Assembly: GCF_900104175.1 (NCBI RefSeq)
Contig: NZ_FNIX01000001.1
Location: 1,439,975-1,503,974 of the forward strand
Origin: Lentzea jiangxiensis
Lineage (GTDB): Bacteria > Actinomycetota > Actinomycetes > Mycobacteriales > Pseudonocardiaceae
DNA: 64,000 nucleotides
Reading direction: 5' to 3'
Numbering within the stretch: the stretch's first letter is position 1; every line of letters starts with the position of its first letter. The notes below the pieces were generated by a model, which did no database searches, had not been told where the DNA came from, and saw only the letters and a list, made by a program, of their open reading frames with translations. This document shows positions 34,901 to 43,576 of the stretch, piece by piece. The translations under genes and the position numbers were made by a program.

Positions 34901-35798
34901 GCGCCTTCACCGCCTCGATCACGACCTCGAAGAACCGCTCGACGTCCAGGCCCACGGCCACACGGGCGTTGGGCGGTTCTCGCGTTCTACCGTGCAGGTC
35001 GACCACGGTCGCGCCACGCGTGAACGTCCCGATCGTCTCGATGCCCACGAACGCGTCCACGCACGTCACCAGGGACGGGTCGATCACCCGCGCGACCGCG
35101 ACCGGGTCGTGCAGCGGTGGCGCCTCGAACCCGAACACCTCGCGGTAGGTCGCCGCGAAGAACGTCATCAGCTCGCCGCAGATCCGCCCGAGCGACCCCA
35201 GGGCGTTCAACCGCGCCACCACTTCCGGGGTCACCAGTGCCTGGTGCGTCACGTTCAACCCGACCATGGTGACCGGCACGCCGCTGCCGAACACGATCGC
35301 GGCGGCCTCCGGGTCCACGTGGATGTTGAACTCCGCGTACGGCGTCGTGTTGCCGCGTTCGGTCGACCCGCCCATCAGGACGATCTCGCGCACCGCTGAG
35401 GTGCCGTACCGCTGCAGGTACATCGCCACGTTGGTCAGCGCGCCGGTCGCCACCAGCGTCGCCGGCATGTTCGCGTGCATCACGTCGATCGCGTGGTGCT
35501 CCACCACACCAACGGACAGAGCACCGAACGCGGGTCCGTCCATACCGGACTCGCCGTGGATGTCCTCGGCGACGTGCAACGGCCGCACCAGCGGTTTCGC
35601 GCACCCCTTCGCGATCGGCACCGAGATCCCGGCCGCGGAACAGATCCGCTGGGCGTTCAGCGTGACCTTGCCCAGTGTCTGGTTCGCCGCGACGGTCGTG
35701 ATCGCGCGCAGGTCGATCTCGGGCGATCCCGCCGCCAGCAGGATCGCGATCGCGTCGTCGTGGCCGGGGTCGCAGTCGAGCACCACAGGAGTCGGCAT
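34893..35798 (-). CDS. Nucleoside hydrolase (inosine-uridine preferring family)
   Basis: A 301-residue enzyme that splits ribonucleosides into base and ribose. The calcium-binding DCDPGHDD (residues 8-15) is exact, NIHVDPEAA and LHDPVAVA carry the later ligands, and VATGALTNVA is the conserved middle segment. ATG 35798. It overlaps the 3' end of the propeller protein by 8 bp and is divergent from the Gfo/Idh gene, sharing a region with a LacI-type palindrome. Confidence 0.92.
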   Translation of the reverse strand: MPTPVVLDCDPGHDDAIAILLAAGSPEIDLRAITTVAANQTLGKVTLNAQRICSAAGISVPIAKGCAKPLVRPLHVAEDIHGESGMDGPAFGALSVGVVEHHAIDVMHANMPATLVATGALTNVAMYLQRYGTSAVREIVLMGGSTERGNTTPYAEFNIHVDPEAAAIVFGSGVPVTMVGLNVTHQALVTPEVVARLNALGSLGRICGELMTFFAATYREVFGFEAPPLHDPVAVARVIDPSLVTCVDAFVGIETIGTFTRGATVVDLHGRTREPPNARVAVGLDVERFFEVVIEAVKALS

Positions 35799-35819
35799 GA
35801 CCCCATCCTGCCTGTGCCG

Positions 35820-35839
35820 TAGCGTGGAAAAAACGTTTT
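35820..35839 (+). promoter_or_regulatory. -10 box with overlapping LacI-type operator
   Basis: TAGCGT (35820-35825) is a good -10 box for the Gfo/Idh operon. Four bases later AAAACGTTTT (35830-35839) is the central palindrome typical of LacI-family operators, placed on the expected transcription start. A GGGGG ribosome site follows before ATG 35853. No LacI gene is in the window. Confidence 0.5.
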
Positions 35840-35852
35840 CAGGGGGTCGCGG

Positions 35853-37124
35853 ATGGCACGCAGGCGCTATGCGGTGGTCGGTACGGGTTCACGCGCGGAG
35901 CGGCACGTGCACGCCATCGCGGTCGAGCACGCGGACACGTGCGAACTCGTCGCGTTCGCCGACGTGAACCGCACCCGGATGAACGTCCACAACGAGCGGC
36001 TGGCCGAGCTCGGCCTCGGCCCGGTTCCCGCCTACGACGCCGCGGACTTCCTGGAGATGCTCGACGAGCAACGGGTCGACGTGGTCGTGGTGACCACTGT
36101 CGACCGGTTCCACGACAGGTACGTCGTCGCAGCGCTCGACGCCGGCCGGGACGTCGTGACCGAGAAACCCATGACGACGGACGTGCCGTCGGCCCGCAGG
36201 GTCCTCGACGCCGTGCGCCGCAACGACGGCAACGTCACCGTCACGTTCAACTACCGCTACAACCCGATCCACGAGAAGGTGCGCGCGCTGCTCGCAGACG
36301 GTGCTGTCGGCGAGATCGGGTCCGTGCACTTCGAATGGTTGCTCGACACCCGGCACGGCGCCGACTACTTCCGCCGCTGGCACCGCGACAAGGCCAACTC
36401 CGGCGGACTCGTGGTGCACAAGTCCACCCACCACTTCGACCTGCTCAACTGGTGGGTCGGTTCGGTGCCCGACACCGTGTACGCGCAGGGCCGGTTGTTC
36501 TTCTACGGCCACGAGAACGGCGAACGCCACGGCTACACCGACGACGACCGGTTCGCGGTCGACCTGACGCGGGACGACTGGCTGCGGAGGCTCTACCTCG
36601 ACGCGTGCCACGAGGACGGCTACCGCCGCGACCGCAACCCGTTCGACCCCGGTGTGTCCATTGAGGACGACGTGTCCGTGCTCGTCCGGTACGCGAGCGG
36701 CGCGACCCTGACGTACCACCTCACGGCCTACTCGCCGTGGGAGGGCTACCGGCTGATGGTCAACGGCAGCAGGGGACGCCTCGAACTGGAGGTGGTCGAG
36801 AACTCCTGGGTGTCGGGCCAGAACCCGTCCGTGCACGGCGTCGGCGCAGGTCCGGAGCAGGGCTGGGCGAAGCTCTCCGTGCAGCGGCTGTTCGAGGAGC
36901 GGGAGGAGATCCCGCTGGAGTACGACCGGGAGGGCCACGGCGGTGCCGACCGGCGGATGGTCGACGCGCTGTACGGACCGGCCGGGCAGCAGGACCCGCT
37001 CGGACGCCGGGCGACGCACCACGACGGCGCCCTGTCGCTGCTGACCGGGTTCGCCGCCAACCGCAGCTTCACCACCGGCGGGCCGGTCCGGGTCGCCGAC
37101 CTGCTGGACCTCCGGCGGCCGTGA
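35853..37124 (+). CDS. Gfo/Idh/MocA-family oxidoreductase (first)
   Basis: A 423-residue NAD(P)-dependent sugar or polyol dehydrogenase. The N-terminal Rossmann fold begins YAVVGTGSRAERHVHAI; EKPMTTD carries the catalytic lysine; HKSTHHFDLLNWW contains the histidine pair of the active site. The C-terminal dimer domain is long, with a charged insert around residues 220-270. ATG 35853 follows GGGGG. Followed by a second member of the family, suggesting a two-step modification of a sugar or inositol under sugar-responsive control. Confidence 0.9.
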   Translation: MARRRYAVVGTGSRAERHVHAIAVEHADTCELVAFADVNRTRMNVHNERLAELGLGPVPAYDAADFLEMLDEQRVDVVVVTTVDRFHDRYVVAALDAGRDVVTEKPMTTDVPSARRVLDAVRRNDGNVTVTFNYRYNPIHEKVRALLADGAVGEIGSVHFEWLLDTRHGADYFRRWHRDKANSGGLVVHKSTHHFDLLNWWVGSVPDTVYAQGRLFFYGHENGERHGYTDDDRFAVDLTRDDWLRRLYLDACHEDGYRRDRNPFDPGVSIEDDVSVLVRYASGATLTYHLTAYSPWEGYRLMVNGSRGRLELEVVENSWVSGQNPSVHGVGAGPEQGWAKLSVQRLFEEREEIPLEYDREGHGGADRRMVDALYGPAGQQDPLGRRATHHDGALSLLTGFAANRSFTTGGPVRVADLLDLRRP

Positions 37125-37253
37125 CGGTGCCGCCGTTGGTGTCCTGATGCTGTCGCAAGCGTGTCTTGGTCGGCGCCGCGCATTGAATTTCGCAGCACCT
37201 CGGCCGATGCTGGCCAGCGGGTGATCGCGGCGGGCCCGAGAAGGGTGATGACG

Positions 37254-38300
37254 ATGCGTGTTGCGCTGGTCGGTGCTCGGGGGCATGGGGCGCGGCACGT
37301 CGAGAACCTGCTGAGGCTCGGCCACGACGGGGTCGCCACGTTCGTCGGCGTCGTGGACGTGGCGGACGTCGACGTGCCGGTGCCGTCCTACCCCGACCTG
37401 CCGTCGCTCGCCGCGGAGCTGCACCCGGAGGTCGTGGTGGTCTCCTCGCCGCCCGCGACGCGCCGCGACCTGGTCCTGGAGGCCTTCGGGCTCGGCTGCG
37501 ACGTGCTCGTCGAGAAGCCCGCGGTGCTGTCGGTGGCCGACTTCGACGAGATCTCCGCCGCCGCCCACGACCGCGGGCTCGTGTGCCAGGTCGGGTTCCA
37601 GACTCAGGGCACGGGTTCGTACCGCCGCCTCTGCTCGTTGATCGGTTCCGGTGCGTTGGGCGACATCTCGGGCATCGGCGCCGCCGGCCGTTGGGTGCGC
37701 ACGGACTCCTATTACGAACGGGCCGAGTGGGCCGGGCGGCAGGGCGAGGACGGGACGCTCGTGAACCCGTTCGCGCACGCACTGCAGAACGCGTTGCTTC
37801 TCGCCGATGTCGAGGAACGGACCGACATCACCGTCGAGCTGGAGCTGTACCGCTGCCGCGACACGATCACGGCGGACGACACGGCCTGTGTCCGCGTGAC
37901 GTCGGACGGTGCGCCGCCGGTCGTGGTCGCCACGACGTTGTGCGCCACGACGTCGTTACCGCCGGTCGTCCTCGTGCACGGATCGCTCGGGCAGGCCGTG
38001 TGGTGGTACGACGACGACCGGCTCACGGTCAACGACCACCGCATGGCCGTGGCGCCGCCCGCGGACCTGCTCGAGAACCTCATCCGGCACCGCCAGTCGG
38101 GCGAGCCCCTCGTCGCGCCGCTCGCCGCCGCGCGGGCGTTCACGTCGGTCGTGGAGCAGTGCGGCAAGGCCGACGTGCCGCTGCTGCCCGCCCGCCGGGT
38201 GGGTGACCGGGTGGTGCTCGACGGCATCGACGAGGTCGTCGTGCGGGCGGCCGAGAAGGTCGCCACCTTCGCGGAGCTCGGCTGCCGGTTCGGGCGGTAG
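37254..38300 (+). CDS. Gfo/Idh/MocA-family oxidoreductase (second)
   Basis: A 348-residue family member. The Rossmann fold starts VALVGARGHGARHVENLL and EKPAVLSVADFDEI carries the catalytic lysine; NPFAHALQNALLLAD replaces the usual histidine motif and keeps one histidine. The C-terminal half is short and ends with a conserved PLAAARAFTSVVEQC helix. ATG 37254 has AAGGG eight bases upstream; ATG 37248 in frame is possible. The 129 bp after the first gene show no terminator, so co-transcription is likely. Confidence 0.87.
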   Translation: MRVALVGARGHGARHVENLLRLGHDGVATFVGVVDVADVDVPVPSYPDLPSLAAELHPEVVVVSSPPATRRDLVLEAFGLGCDVLVEKPAVLSVADFDEISAAAHDRGLVCQVGFQTQGTGSYRRLCSLIGSGALGDISGIGAAGRWVRTDSYYERAEWAGRQGEDGTLVNPFAHALQNALLLADVEERTDITVELELYRCRDTITADDTACVRVTSDGAPPVVVATTLCATTSLPPVVLVHGSLGQAVWWYDDDRLTVNDHRMAVAPPADLLENLIRHRQSGEPLVAPLAAARAFTSVVEQCGKADVPLLPARRVGDRVVLDGIDEVVVRAAEKVATFAELGCRFGR

Positions 38301-38318
38301 TCTCCCGCGAGGTCCGCC

Positions 38319-38852
38319 GTGTTCGGGAGAGTGGCGTTGGACACCTACATCGACCTCAGGGACGTCCGGGTCTCCGGCTACGTCAGTGTGGGGCTCATCA
38401 CACTCGTCGCCGCCGCGTCCGTGTGGGGCACGGTCAACGACTGGCAGGGCGGCTCGCCGTCGTGGAGCTTCCTCGCGATCGTGCTGCTCCTCCCCGCTGC
38501 CGTGGCGTTCGTCGTGTGGTACCGCAACGCCACGCACAACGCCGAGGCGATCGCGCTGCACGGCGTGCGGATGGTGTCCCAGGTGTGGAAGGCGAGCGAC
38601 CCTGACCAGCGCGAGGTGCCGTTCGCCGAGCGCGTGGCGAGTCCGCTGATCAAACCGTGGCAGTACGCGTTCCTCACGATGGTCCTGTGCGACGTGCTCG
38701 AGTCGTTGCTGCTCGACACCCGCGTATACGTGGTGTTCTCGACGTTGTCCACCCTGTGCGCGCTCGGGGCGGCGGGCCTCGCGTGCTTCGTCGTCTTCCG
38801 GATCTCGGCCATGCAGCAGCGGTTCGCGGTGCCCATTCGCCAACGCCCGTGA
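38319..38852 (+). CDS. Hypothetical four-helix membrane protein
   Basis: A 177-residue membrane protein with four hydrophobic segments (about residues 20-37, 50-67, 112-128 and 137-158), a charged cytosolic loop of about 45 residues between the second and third, and a short basic tail. I recognise no family. It starts with GTG 38319, 18 bp after the second Gfo/Idh gene; GTG 38331 is an alternative. Confidence 0.6.
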   Translation: MFGRVALDTYIDLRDVRVSGYVSVGLITLVAAASVWGTVNDWQGGSPSWSFLAIVLLLPAAVAFVVWYRNATHNAEAIALHGVRMVSQVWKASDPDQREVPFAERVASPLIKPWQYAFLTMVLCDVLESLLLDTRVYVVFSTLSTLCALGAAGLACFVVFRISAMQQRFAVPIRQRP

Positions 38853-38859
38853 CTTCAGG

Positions 38860-39024
38860 TAGTGTTCTCTGGTGGTTGCGGTTTTGTGTTCGTGTTCTGC
38901 ACGCTCGCCAAACTTCAGTTGCGAGCGCTTCTCCTTCTTCACGGTTGGGGCAGTCGGCTCATGACCAACCACTGAGTGGTCGCACAGTGCGGCTCGCTCG
39001 TCAGTAATCAAGGAGAAGCAGTAC
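38860..39024 (+). promoter_or_regulatory. Promoter and long leader of the cold-shock gene
   Basis: TAGTGT at 38860-38865 may be the -10 box, leaving a leader of about 155 bases. It contains two self-complementary stretches: a hairpin with GGTTGG and CCAACC arms and, directly after, ACCACTGAGTGGT. AAGGAGAAG before ATG 39025 is a strong ribosome site. Long structured leaders are known for cold-shock genes, where they control translation with temperature; here this is inference. Confidence 0.45.
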
Positions 39025-39228
39025 ATGGCTAACGGCACCGTCAAGTGGTTCAACGCCGAAAAGGGCTTCGGCTTCATCGCCCCCGAGGACGGCGGCGCTG
39101 ACGTCTTCGTCCACTACTCGGCCCTCAACGGTGGCGGCTACCGCAGCCTCGAAGAGAACCAGAAGGTCTCGTTCGACGTCACGCAGGGCCAGAAGGGCCC
39201 GCAGGCGACGAACGTCACCGCTCTCTGA
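39025..39228 (+). CDS. cspA: Cold-shock protein, CspA family
   Basis: A 67-residue single cold-shock domain. Both RNA-binding motifs are complete: KGFGFIAP (RNP1) and VFVHYSAL (RNP2). It begins with [16 protein letters not shown], the standard N-terminus. RNA chaperone of the cytosol. Actinomycetes carry several paralogs, so the letter in the symbol is nominal. Confidence 0.95.
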   Translation: MANGTVKWFNAEKGFGFIAPEDGGADVFVHYSALNGGGYRSLEENQKVSFDVTQGQKGPQATNVTAL

Positions 39229-39238
39229 CGTCGTCTTT

Positions 39239-39283
39239 CACGAACGCGGGGCCCCGGGATCTTCCCGGGGCCCCGCGTTCGTG
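39239..39283 (+). terminator. Very strong terminator hairpin after the cold-shock gene
   Basis: A perfect 21-bp stem (39239-39259 with 39263-39283) around a three-base loop, ten bases after the stop codon. It is the longest perfect stem I found in the window. Confidence 0.85.
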
Positions 39284-39315
39284 TGTGCTCGTCGCGTTTC
39301 CCCTAGCCTGGCCCG

Positions 39316-39888
39316 ATGCCGTTGCTCGGACCAGCTGATCCGCTGCCGCACGTGCCCCGGCGCGTTCTCGTCGCCGGCAACGCCGGAGCGGGCAAGTCGA
39401 CGCTCTGCCAGCGCATCGCACGACAGCACGGCCTGCGCCGGGTCGAGCTGGACAGCCTCTACTGGGGGCCGCGGTGGACGCCCCGCCCCGAGTTCCGCGC
39501 CGACGTGGCGGCGTTCGCCCGCCAGGACGCCTGGGTCACCGAGTTCCAGTACAACGAGGTGCGCCCCGAGCTGCTCGCCCGCGCGGACACGCTGGTGTGG
39601 CTGGACCACCCGTTCCCGGTAGTCGTGGGACGTCTCGTCGTTCGCACGATCAGACGGCGCGCGGGCGGGGTGGAGTTGTGGAACGGTAACCAGGAACCGT
39701 CGTTGTGGTCGGTGTTCACCGACTCCGAGCACATCCTGCGGTGGGGCCCGCGGACCTACCGGCGCAGCAGGACCAGGGTGCTCGCCCTGGTCGACGACGT
39801 GGTGGTCGTGCGGCTGCGCGGGCAGGCGCAGGTGGAGCGGTGGCTGACCGGGCCGCTGGCCTCGGTCGGGGAGGAGCGTGCCCGGTGA
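39316..39888 (+). CDS. Small P-loop NTPase (adenylate kinase/topology-modulator-like)
   Basis: A 190-residue protein with a Walker A motif GNAGAGKSTL (about 21-30), followed by a kinase-like pattern: VELDSLYWGPRWTPRPEF for the acceptor site, LVWLDHPF for Walker B, and VVVRLRGQAQVERWL at the end. This layout is that of the proteins annotated as topology-modulation or adenylate-kinase-like. ATG 39316 is six bases after TAGCCT (39304-39309), indicating a leaderless start. The substrate is unknown. Confidence 0.83.
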   Translation: MPLLGPADPLPHVPRRVLVAGNAGAGKSTLCQRIARQHGLRRVELDSLYWGPRWTPRPEFRADVAAFARQDAWVTEFQYNEVRPELLARADTLVWLDHPFPVVVGRLVVRTIRRRAGGVELWNGNQEPSLWSVFTDSEHILRWGPRTYRRSRTRVLALVDDVVVVRLRGQAQVERWLTGPLASVGEERAR

Positions 39889-40397
39889 GAACGGCTCTGG
39901 TGCTCAGCGGAACCGGCATGCTGGCCGGCTGCGCGCAACAGCTCGTGACACGCGGTTGGCGGGTCGTGCTGCCGTCGCGGACCCAGCCGCTGGCGGCCGA
40001 TGACGGCCCGGGCAGGGCAGCGCGCGCGTCGATCTCGCGCGGACACCGCCCGACCTGGGTGCGAGCCGACTGGGCCGACCCCGGGGCGCTCGCGTCGGAG
40101 GTCGAGTACGAGCTCGACGGCCACCTCGTGAACCTGCTGGTGGCGTGGGTACACGCCAGCTACCGCACAGGAGTGCTCACCGCCGTGCACCGCCTTCTCG
40201 CTGAGGGCGCACCGGTGGTGGAGGTGCACACGTGCGCGCCGGTGCCGGACCCGGTGCTGCCGAACCCGACCCAGCAGGTGCTGCTCGGCCACTTCGCCCA
40301 CGACGCCACCCGCCGCACGAGCCGTGCCGTGCTGGAAGCCGTGGAACGGGCGTTGGAGGGACGGCCCCCCTCGCTGCACTACGAGGACGCCCGCTGA
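39885..40397 (+). CDS. Rossmann-like NAD(P)-binding hypothetical protein
   Basis: A 170-residue protein starting VRTALVLSGTGMLAGCAQQL, a dinucleotide-binding glycine pattern like that of short-chain dehydrogenases. It lacks the Tyr-x-x-x-Lys pair and is about 80 residues shorter than that family, so it may bind a nucleotide without redox activity. The GTG start overlaps the stop of the P-loop gene by four bases, so the two proteins are made together. Confidence 0.65.
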   Translation: MRTALVLSGTGMLAGCAQQLVTRGWRVVLPSRTQPLAADDGPGRAARASISRGHRPTWVRADWADPGALASEVEYELDGHLVNLLVAWVHASYRTGVLTAVHRLLAEGAPVVEVHTCAPVPDPVLPNPTQQVLLGHFAHDATRRTSRAVLEAVERALEGRPPSLHYEDAR

Positions 40398-40425
40398 GCC
40401 ACGCCTTCCGGATCCCGGTCGGGCT

Positions 40426-41001
40426 TCAGCGCGCCGAACGCATTCCCCGCACCAGCAGCATGACCGACTCGCGCACCTCCGCCCGCGACCGCTCCGGCTG
40501 GAAGACCTGCCAGTCCAGCGCGATCACGAGCAGCGTGCCGAACAACGCCGCCGAGGCCGTGCCGACCTCGACCCCCTCGGGCAGGCGACCGGCGTCGGAC
40601 AGGCGCTTCATCTGACCGCGCACGATCGACACGATGTCGTCGCGCAGCAACGAGAGAGTGCCGTGCCATTGGCCGGGCGTGCGCCACAGCTCCGAGACGA
40701 GCAACTGGCCGAACGCCGGGTACTCGGCCCAGAAGCCGAGCATCTCGTCGACCAGGGCCTCCAGCGAGTCCTCGGAGCCCTCGGCCGAGCGCAGCCTGCC
40801 CGCGAGGATCTCGACGCCGTGGCGCAGCAGGGCTTCGACCAGGGCGTCCTTGGAGGCGAAGTTGTAGTAGATCGTGCCCTTGGCGACACCCGCCTCCGCG
40901 GCGATCTCGTCGACCGTCACCGAGGCCGCGCCCCGTTCGCCGACGAGCTTCAACGCCGCGTCGAAGAGCTTCTGCTTGGTCGCCGTCGTCCGGGCGCTCA
41001 C
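40426..41001 (-). CDS. TetR-family transcriptional regulator
   Basis: A 191-residue repressor. The DNA-binding domain runs LFDAALKLVGERGAASVTVD, EIAAEAGVAKGTIYYNF, ASKDALVEALL (about residues 12-60); the C-terminal helical domain binds an unknown ligand. The GTG start at 41001 overlaps the stop of the YhgE gene by four bases, making it the last gene of the operon. A 14-bp palindrome in front of the operon is the obvious autoregulatory site. Confidence 0.92.
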   Translation of the reverse strand: MSARTTATKQKLFDAALKLVGERGAASVTVDEIAAEAGVAKGTIYYNFASKDALVEALLRHGVEILAGRLRSAEGSEDSLEALVDEMLGFWAEYPAFGQLLVSELWRTPGQWHGTLSLLRDDIVSIVRGQMKRLSDAGRLPEGVEVGTASAALFGTLLVIALDWQVFQPERSRAEVRESVMLLVRGMRSAR

Positions 41002-42872
41002 AGCACGAGCTCCGGCTTCAGCTTGGACGCTGTCCACACGCGCTGCTTGTAGGCCGCCACGGACGTCAAGGCTAGGGCCCCGACCAGCCAGGCGAGAAGG
41101 ATCAGCGCGTCCCGGCCGACGCTGCTCAGGTCACCGCCGTACATGAGGTGGCGCAGACCGTCGACCGCGTACCCCATCGGCAGGCCGTAGTGCAGCGGGT
41201 ACAGCGGCACCGGGATCGTCTGCCACGGGAACGTGCCGCCCGCGCTGACCAGCTGCAGGATCAGCAGGATCAGGCCGAGGAACTTGCCCACGGCACCGAA
41301 CGCGGCGTTCAGGGCGTGCAGGATCGCCACGAACGTGAGCGACATGAGCACGAGGAAGCCGAACGTGCCGAGGGGGTTCGACGGCTCGATGTCGACCACG
41401 AACCGAACGACCGAGAACATCACGAGCACCTGCACGACGCCGAGCAACGCACCGGGCAGCCAGCCGCCCAACGCGACCCTGAGCGCCGACTGACCCGCGG
41501 CGAGCGCACGGCGTGAGAGCGGACGCAGCAGCAGGAACAGCACGAACGCGCCGATCCACGTCGCGAGGCCGAGGAAGAACGGCGCCAGGCCCGCGCCGTA
41601 CGTGGCGGCCTTCGTCTGGGACAGGCCGCGCACCGCCACCGGATCGCCGATGGCCTGCGCGATCGCGGCACGGGTCGGGTCGTCGGCGTTCGGGATCTTG
41701 TCGACGCCGCCGGTGAGGCCGTCGCGCAGCTGCGCGGAGCCGTCGGCGACCTTGGCCGCGCCGTCACGCAGCTGCGGTGTGCCTGTGGCCGCCTTCTGCA
41801 GGCCGTCGCGCAGCGTCGTGGCGCCGTCGTCGAGCTTGGCGATGCCAGCGGTCAGGGCGGGCATCTTCTCCGAGAGCTGCTCGGCGCCGTCGGCCACCTG
41901 GTCCGCGCCGTTCGCGAGCTTGCGCAGGTCGCCCGCCGCGCCCTGCACCTTGCCGTTGGCGTCGTCGACGGGCTTGCGAACCTGGCCGAGCGTGGTCAGC
42001 ACGTTCTGCACCTGCTCCTCGGCGAAGCCCAGGGAGCGCAGGCGGGTCGCGATGTCGCCGTCGGCCTGGTCGAGCACGCCGACCAGGGCCTGGGCCTTCG
42101 CCGCGTACTCCTCCGCCGAGCGGGCGGCGGTCTCGTTGCCGTCCGCGACCCGGCGCGCTCCGTCGGCGACCTTCTTCGCGCCGCCGGGCAGCTGTGCGGT
42201 CTGCGTGCGCAGCTCGTGCGTGCCGTCGCGGAGCTGCGCGGCGCCGCTCGCCAGCTGCTGGACGCCGCTGTCGAGCTCGCCGATCCTGTCGCGCACCGTG
42301 GCACTGCCGTCCGCGAGCTGCCGGGCGCCGTCCGCGGCCTTGGTGGTCTCCTCGCGGATCGTGGAGAACCCGAGCAGGAACCTGTCGGCGGCCTCGGTGG
42401 AGACCTTCGCCGTGATGGCCCTGCGGACCTCGCTCACCACCTGGTTCGCGATCGTGGAGCCGAGGTAGTTGTTGGCGTCGTTGGTCGTCAGGGTCAGCAC
42501 GCCCTGACGGGGCTTCTGCTGCTCCGCGGACGTGAGCGCCTCGGAGAAGTCCTCCGGCAGGGTCAGCGCGAAGACGTACCTGCCCTTGCGCACGCCCTCG
42601 TCGGCGTCGTCGACCACCTGCCAGTCGAACTTCTCGCCGTTCAGCAGCTCGTCGGCGACGTCCTTGCCCGCGTTGAGGTCCTTGGCGCCCTTGTCCTTGA
42701 CGACGAGCGCGGCGGGCACGTGGTCGAGGTTCGCGTACGGGTCCTTGTTGGCGTACAGGTAGAGCGACGCGTACAGCAGGGGCACGAGGGCCAGGGCCAG
42801 GACGGCGAGCTTGGGGAGCTTGCCGGAGGTGATCCGGCGCAGCTCGTTGAAGGCCATGCGAAGGGCGCTCAT
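40998..42872 (-). CDS. YhgE/Pip-type ABC-2 membrane exporter
   Basis: A 624-residue membrane protein. One helix near the N-terminus (LAVLALALVPLLYASLYLY) is followed by a long extracytoplasmic domain (about 45-425) and five C-terminal helices (from about 430), the layout of YhgE/phage-infection proteins. The outer domain contains repeated ADGxxQLxDG units (for example GARQLADGSATVRD, GAAQLRDGTHELR), typical of this family's coiled rods. It overlaps the ATPase gene upstream and the TetR gene downstream by four bases each. Probably an exporter of a lipid, drug or polymer. Confidence 0.88.
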   Translation of the reverse strand: MSALRMAFNELRRITSGKLPKLAVLALALVPLLYASLYLYANKDPYANLDHVPAALVVKDKGAKDLNAGKDVADELLNGEKFDWQVVDDADEGVRKGRYVFALTLPEDFSEALTSAEQQKPRQGVLTLTTNDANNYLGSTIANQVVSEVRRAITAKVSTEAADRFLLGFSTIREETTKAADGARQLADGSATVRDRIGELDSGVQQLASGAAQLRDGTHELRTQTAQLPGGAKKVADGARRVADGNETAARSAEEYAAKAQALVGVLDQADGDIATRLRSLGFAEEQVQNVLTTLGQVRKPVDDANGKVQGAAGDLRKLANGADQVADGAEQLSEKMPALTAGIAKLDDGATTLRDGLQKAATGTPQLRDGAAKVADGSAQLRDGLTGGVDKIPNADDPTRAAIAQAIGDPVAVRGLSQTKAATYGAGLAPFFLGLATWIGAFVLFLLLRPLSRRALAAGQSALRVALGGWLPGALLGVVQVLVMFSVVRFVVDIEPSNPLGTFGFLVLMSLTFVAILHALNAAFGAVGKFLGLILLILQLVSAGGTFPWQTIPVPLYPLHYGLPMGYAVDGLRHLMYGGDLSSVGRDALILLAWLVGALALTSVAAYKQRVWTASKLKPELVL

Positions 42873-43498
42873 GCGGTGATCTCCATCTTGGTGTCGTTGT
42901 CCTCACCAAGGCGCGCGTGCGGGAGGTCGAGGATGCCGGCCGAGGAGTTCGAGCACAGGACGACGACCGCCCGTTCGGGGCTCACGTGGTCGTGCGCCAG
43001 GGCGAACCACTCGCGCGGGTCGGGGTGGTAGCGGTCCGGGCAGTCGAGGACGAGCGTCGTCACGCCGGGACGCGCGGCGGCCAGGTCGAGCATCACCGCG
43101 CACCGCGTCCGCGCCGGAACGTGCTCGAAGCGCTTGGTCGCGTGCTCATCGGCGGCGTGCTCGACCAACCAGTCGTGCACCGCCTTCTTGCTCGACGGCA
43201 TGCCGTTCATGGCGAGCTCCTCACCGACGACGGCCGCGAGGCTCAGCGACTCCTCCGGCTCGTTCACCTCGGGTGCGTCGACCAGCACGACCTGCTTGCG
43301 CAGCTTCCTGGCGTCGGGTGACACGGTGCCGGTCGAGGGCTTCATGCGGCCGGAGAGCACGAGCGCGAGCGCGGTGTGCCCGGCGCCGGGCTCACCCGCG
43401 ACCAGCGTCAGCTCGCCGGGCTTCACGGTCAGCGAGGTCGGCCGGAGCAGGGGACCATGACCCCCGTTGACGCCTGCGCGTCGCGCCTGGATCTCCAC
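42869..43498 (-). CDS. ABC ATPase-like protein with degenerate Walker A
   Basis: A 209-residue protein with the outline of an ABC ATPase: LTVKPGELTLVAGEPGAGHTAL, then LSGRMKPSTGTVSPD, and TTLVLDCPDRYHPDPREW in the Walker B position. The invariant Walker A lysine is replaced by histidine (GEPGAGHT, His41), no LSGGQ signature is visible, and the Walker B catalytic glutamate position is cysteine-proline-aspartate. Nucleotide hydrolysis is therefore doubtful. GTG 43498 has AGGAAGG eight bases upstream; GTG 43507 is too close to it. Coupled to the YhgE gene. Confidence 0.75.
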   Translation of the reverse strand: MEIQARRAGVNGGHGPLLRPTSLTVKPGELTLVAGEPGAGHTALALVLSGRMKPSTGTVSPDARKLRKQVVLVDAPEVNEPEESLSLAAVVGEELAMNGMPSSKKAVHDWLVEHAADEHATKRFEHVPARTRCAVMLDLAAARPGVTTLVLDCPDRYHPDPREWFALAHDHVSPERAVVVLCSNSSAGILDLPHARLGEDNDTKMEITA

Positions 43499-43517
43499 GG
43501 CCTCCACCTTCCTTTAA

Positions 43518-43531
43518 ACTGACCGGTCAGT
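43518..43531. promoter_or_regulatory. TetR operator of the YhgE operon
   Basis: ACTGACCGGTCAGT is a perfect 14-bp palindrome, 19 bp upstream of the operon's first start codon and just before its ribosome site. Such TGACCGGTCA-type boxes are typical for TetR repressors, and a TetR gene ends this operon, so autorepression is likely. Confidence 0.75.
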
Positions 43532-43576
43532 ACAAATTCTCCCGCAGACCTGTTCGCGTGGCAACTCGGACATAGG

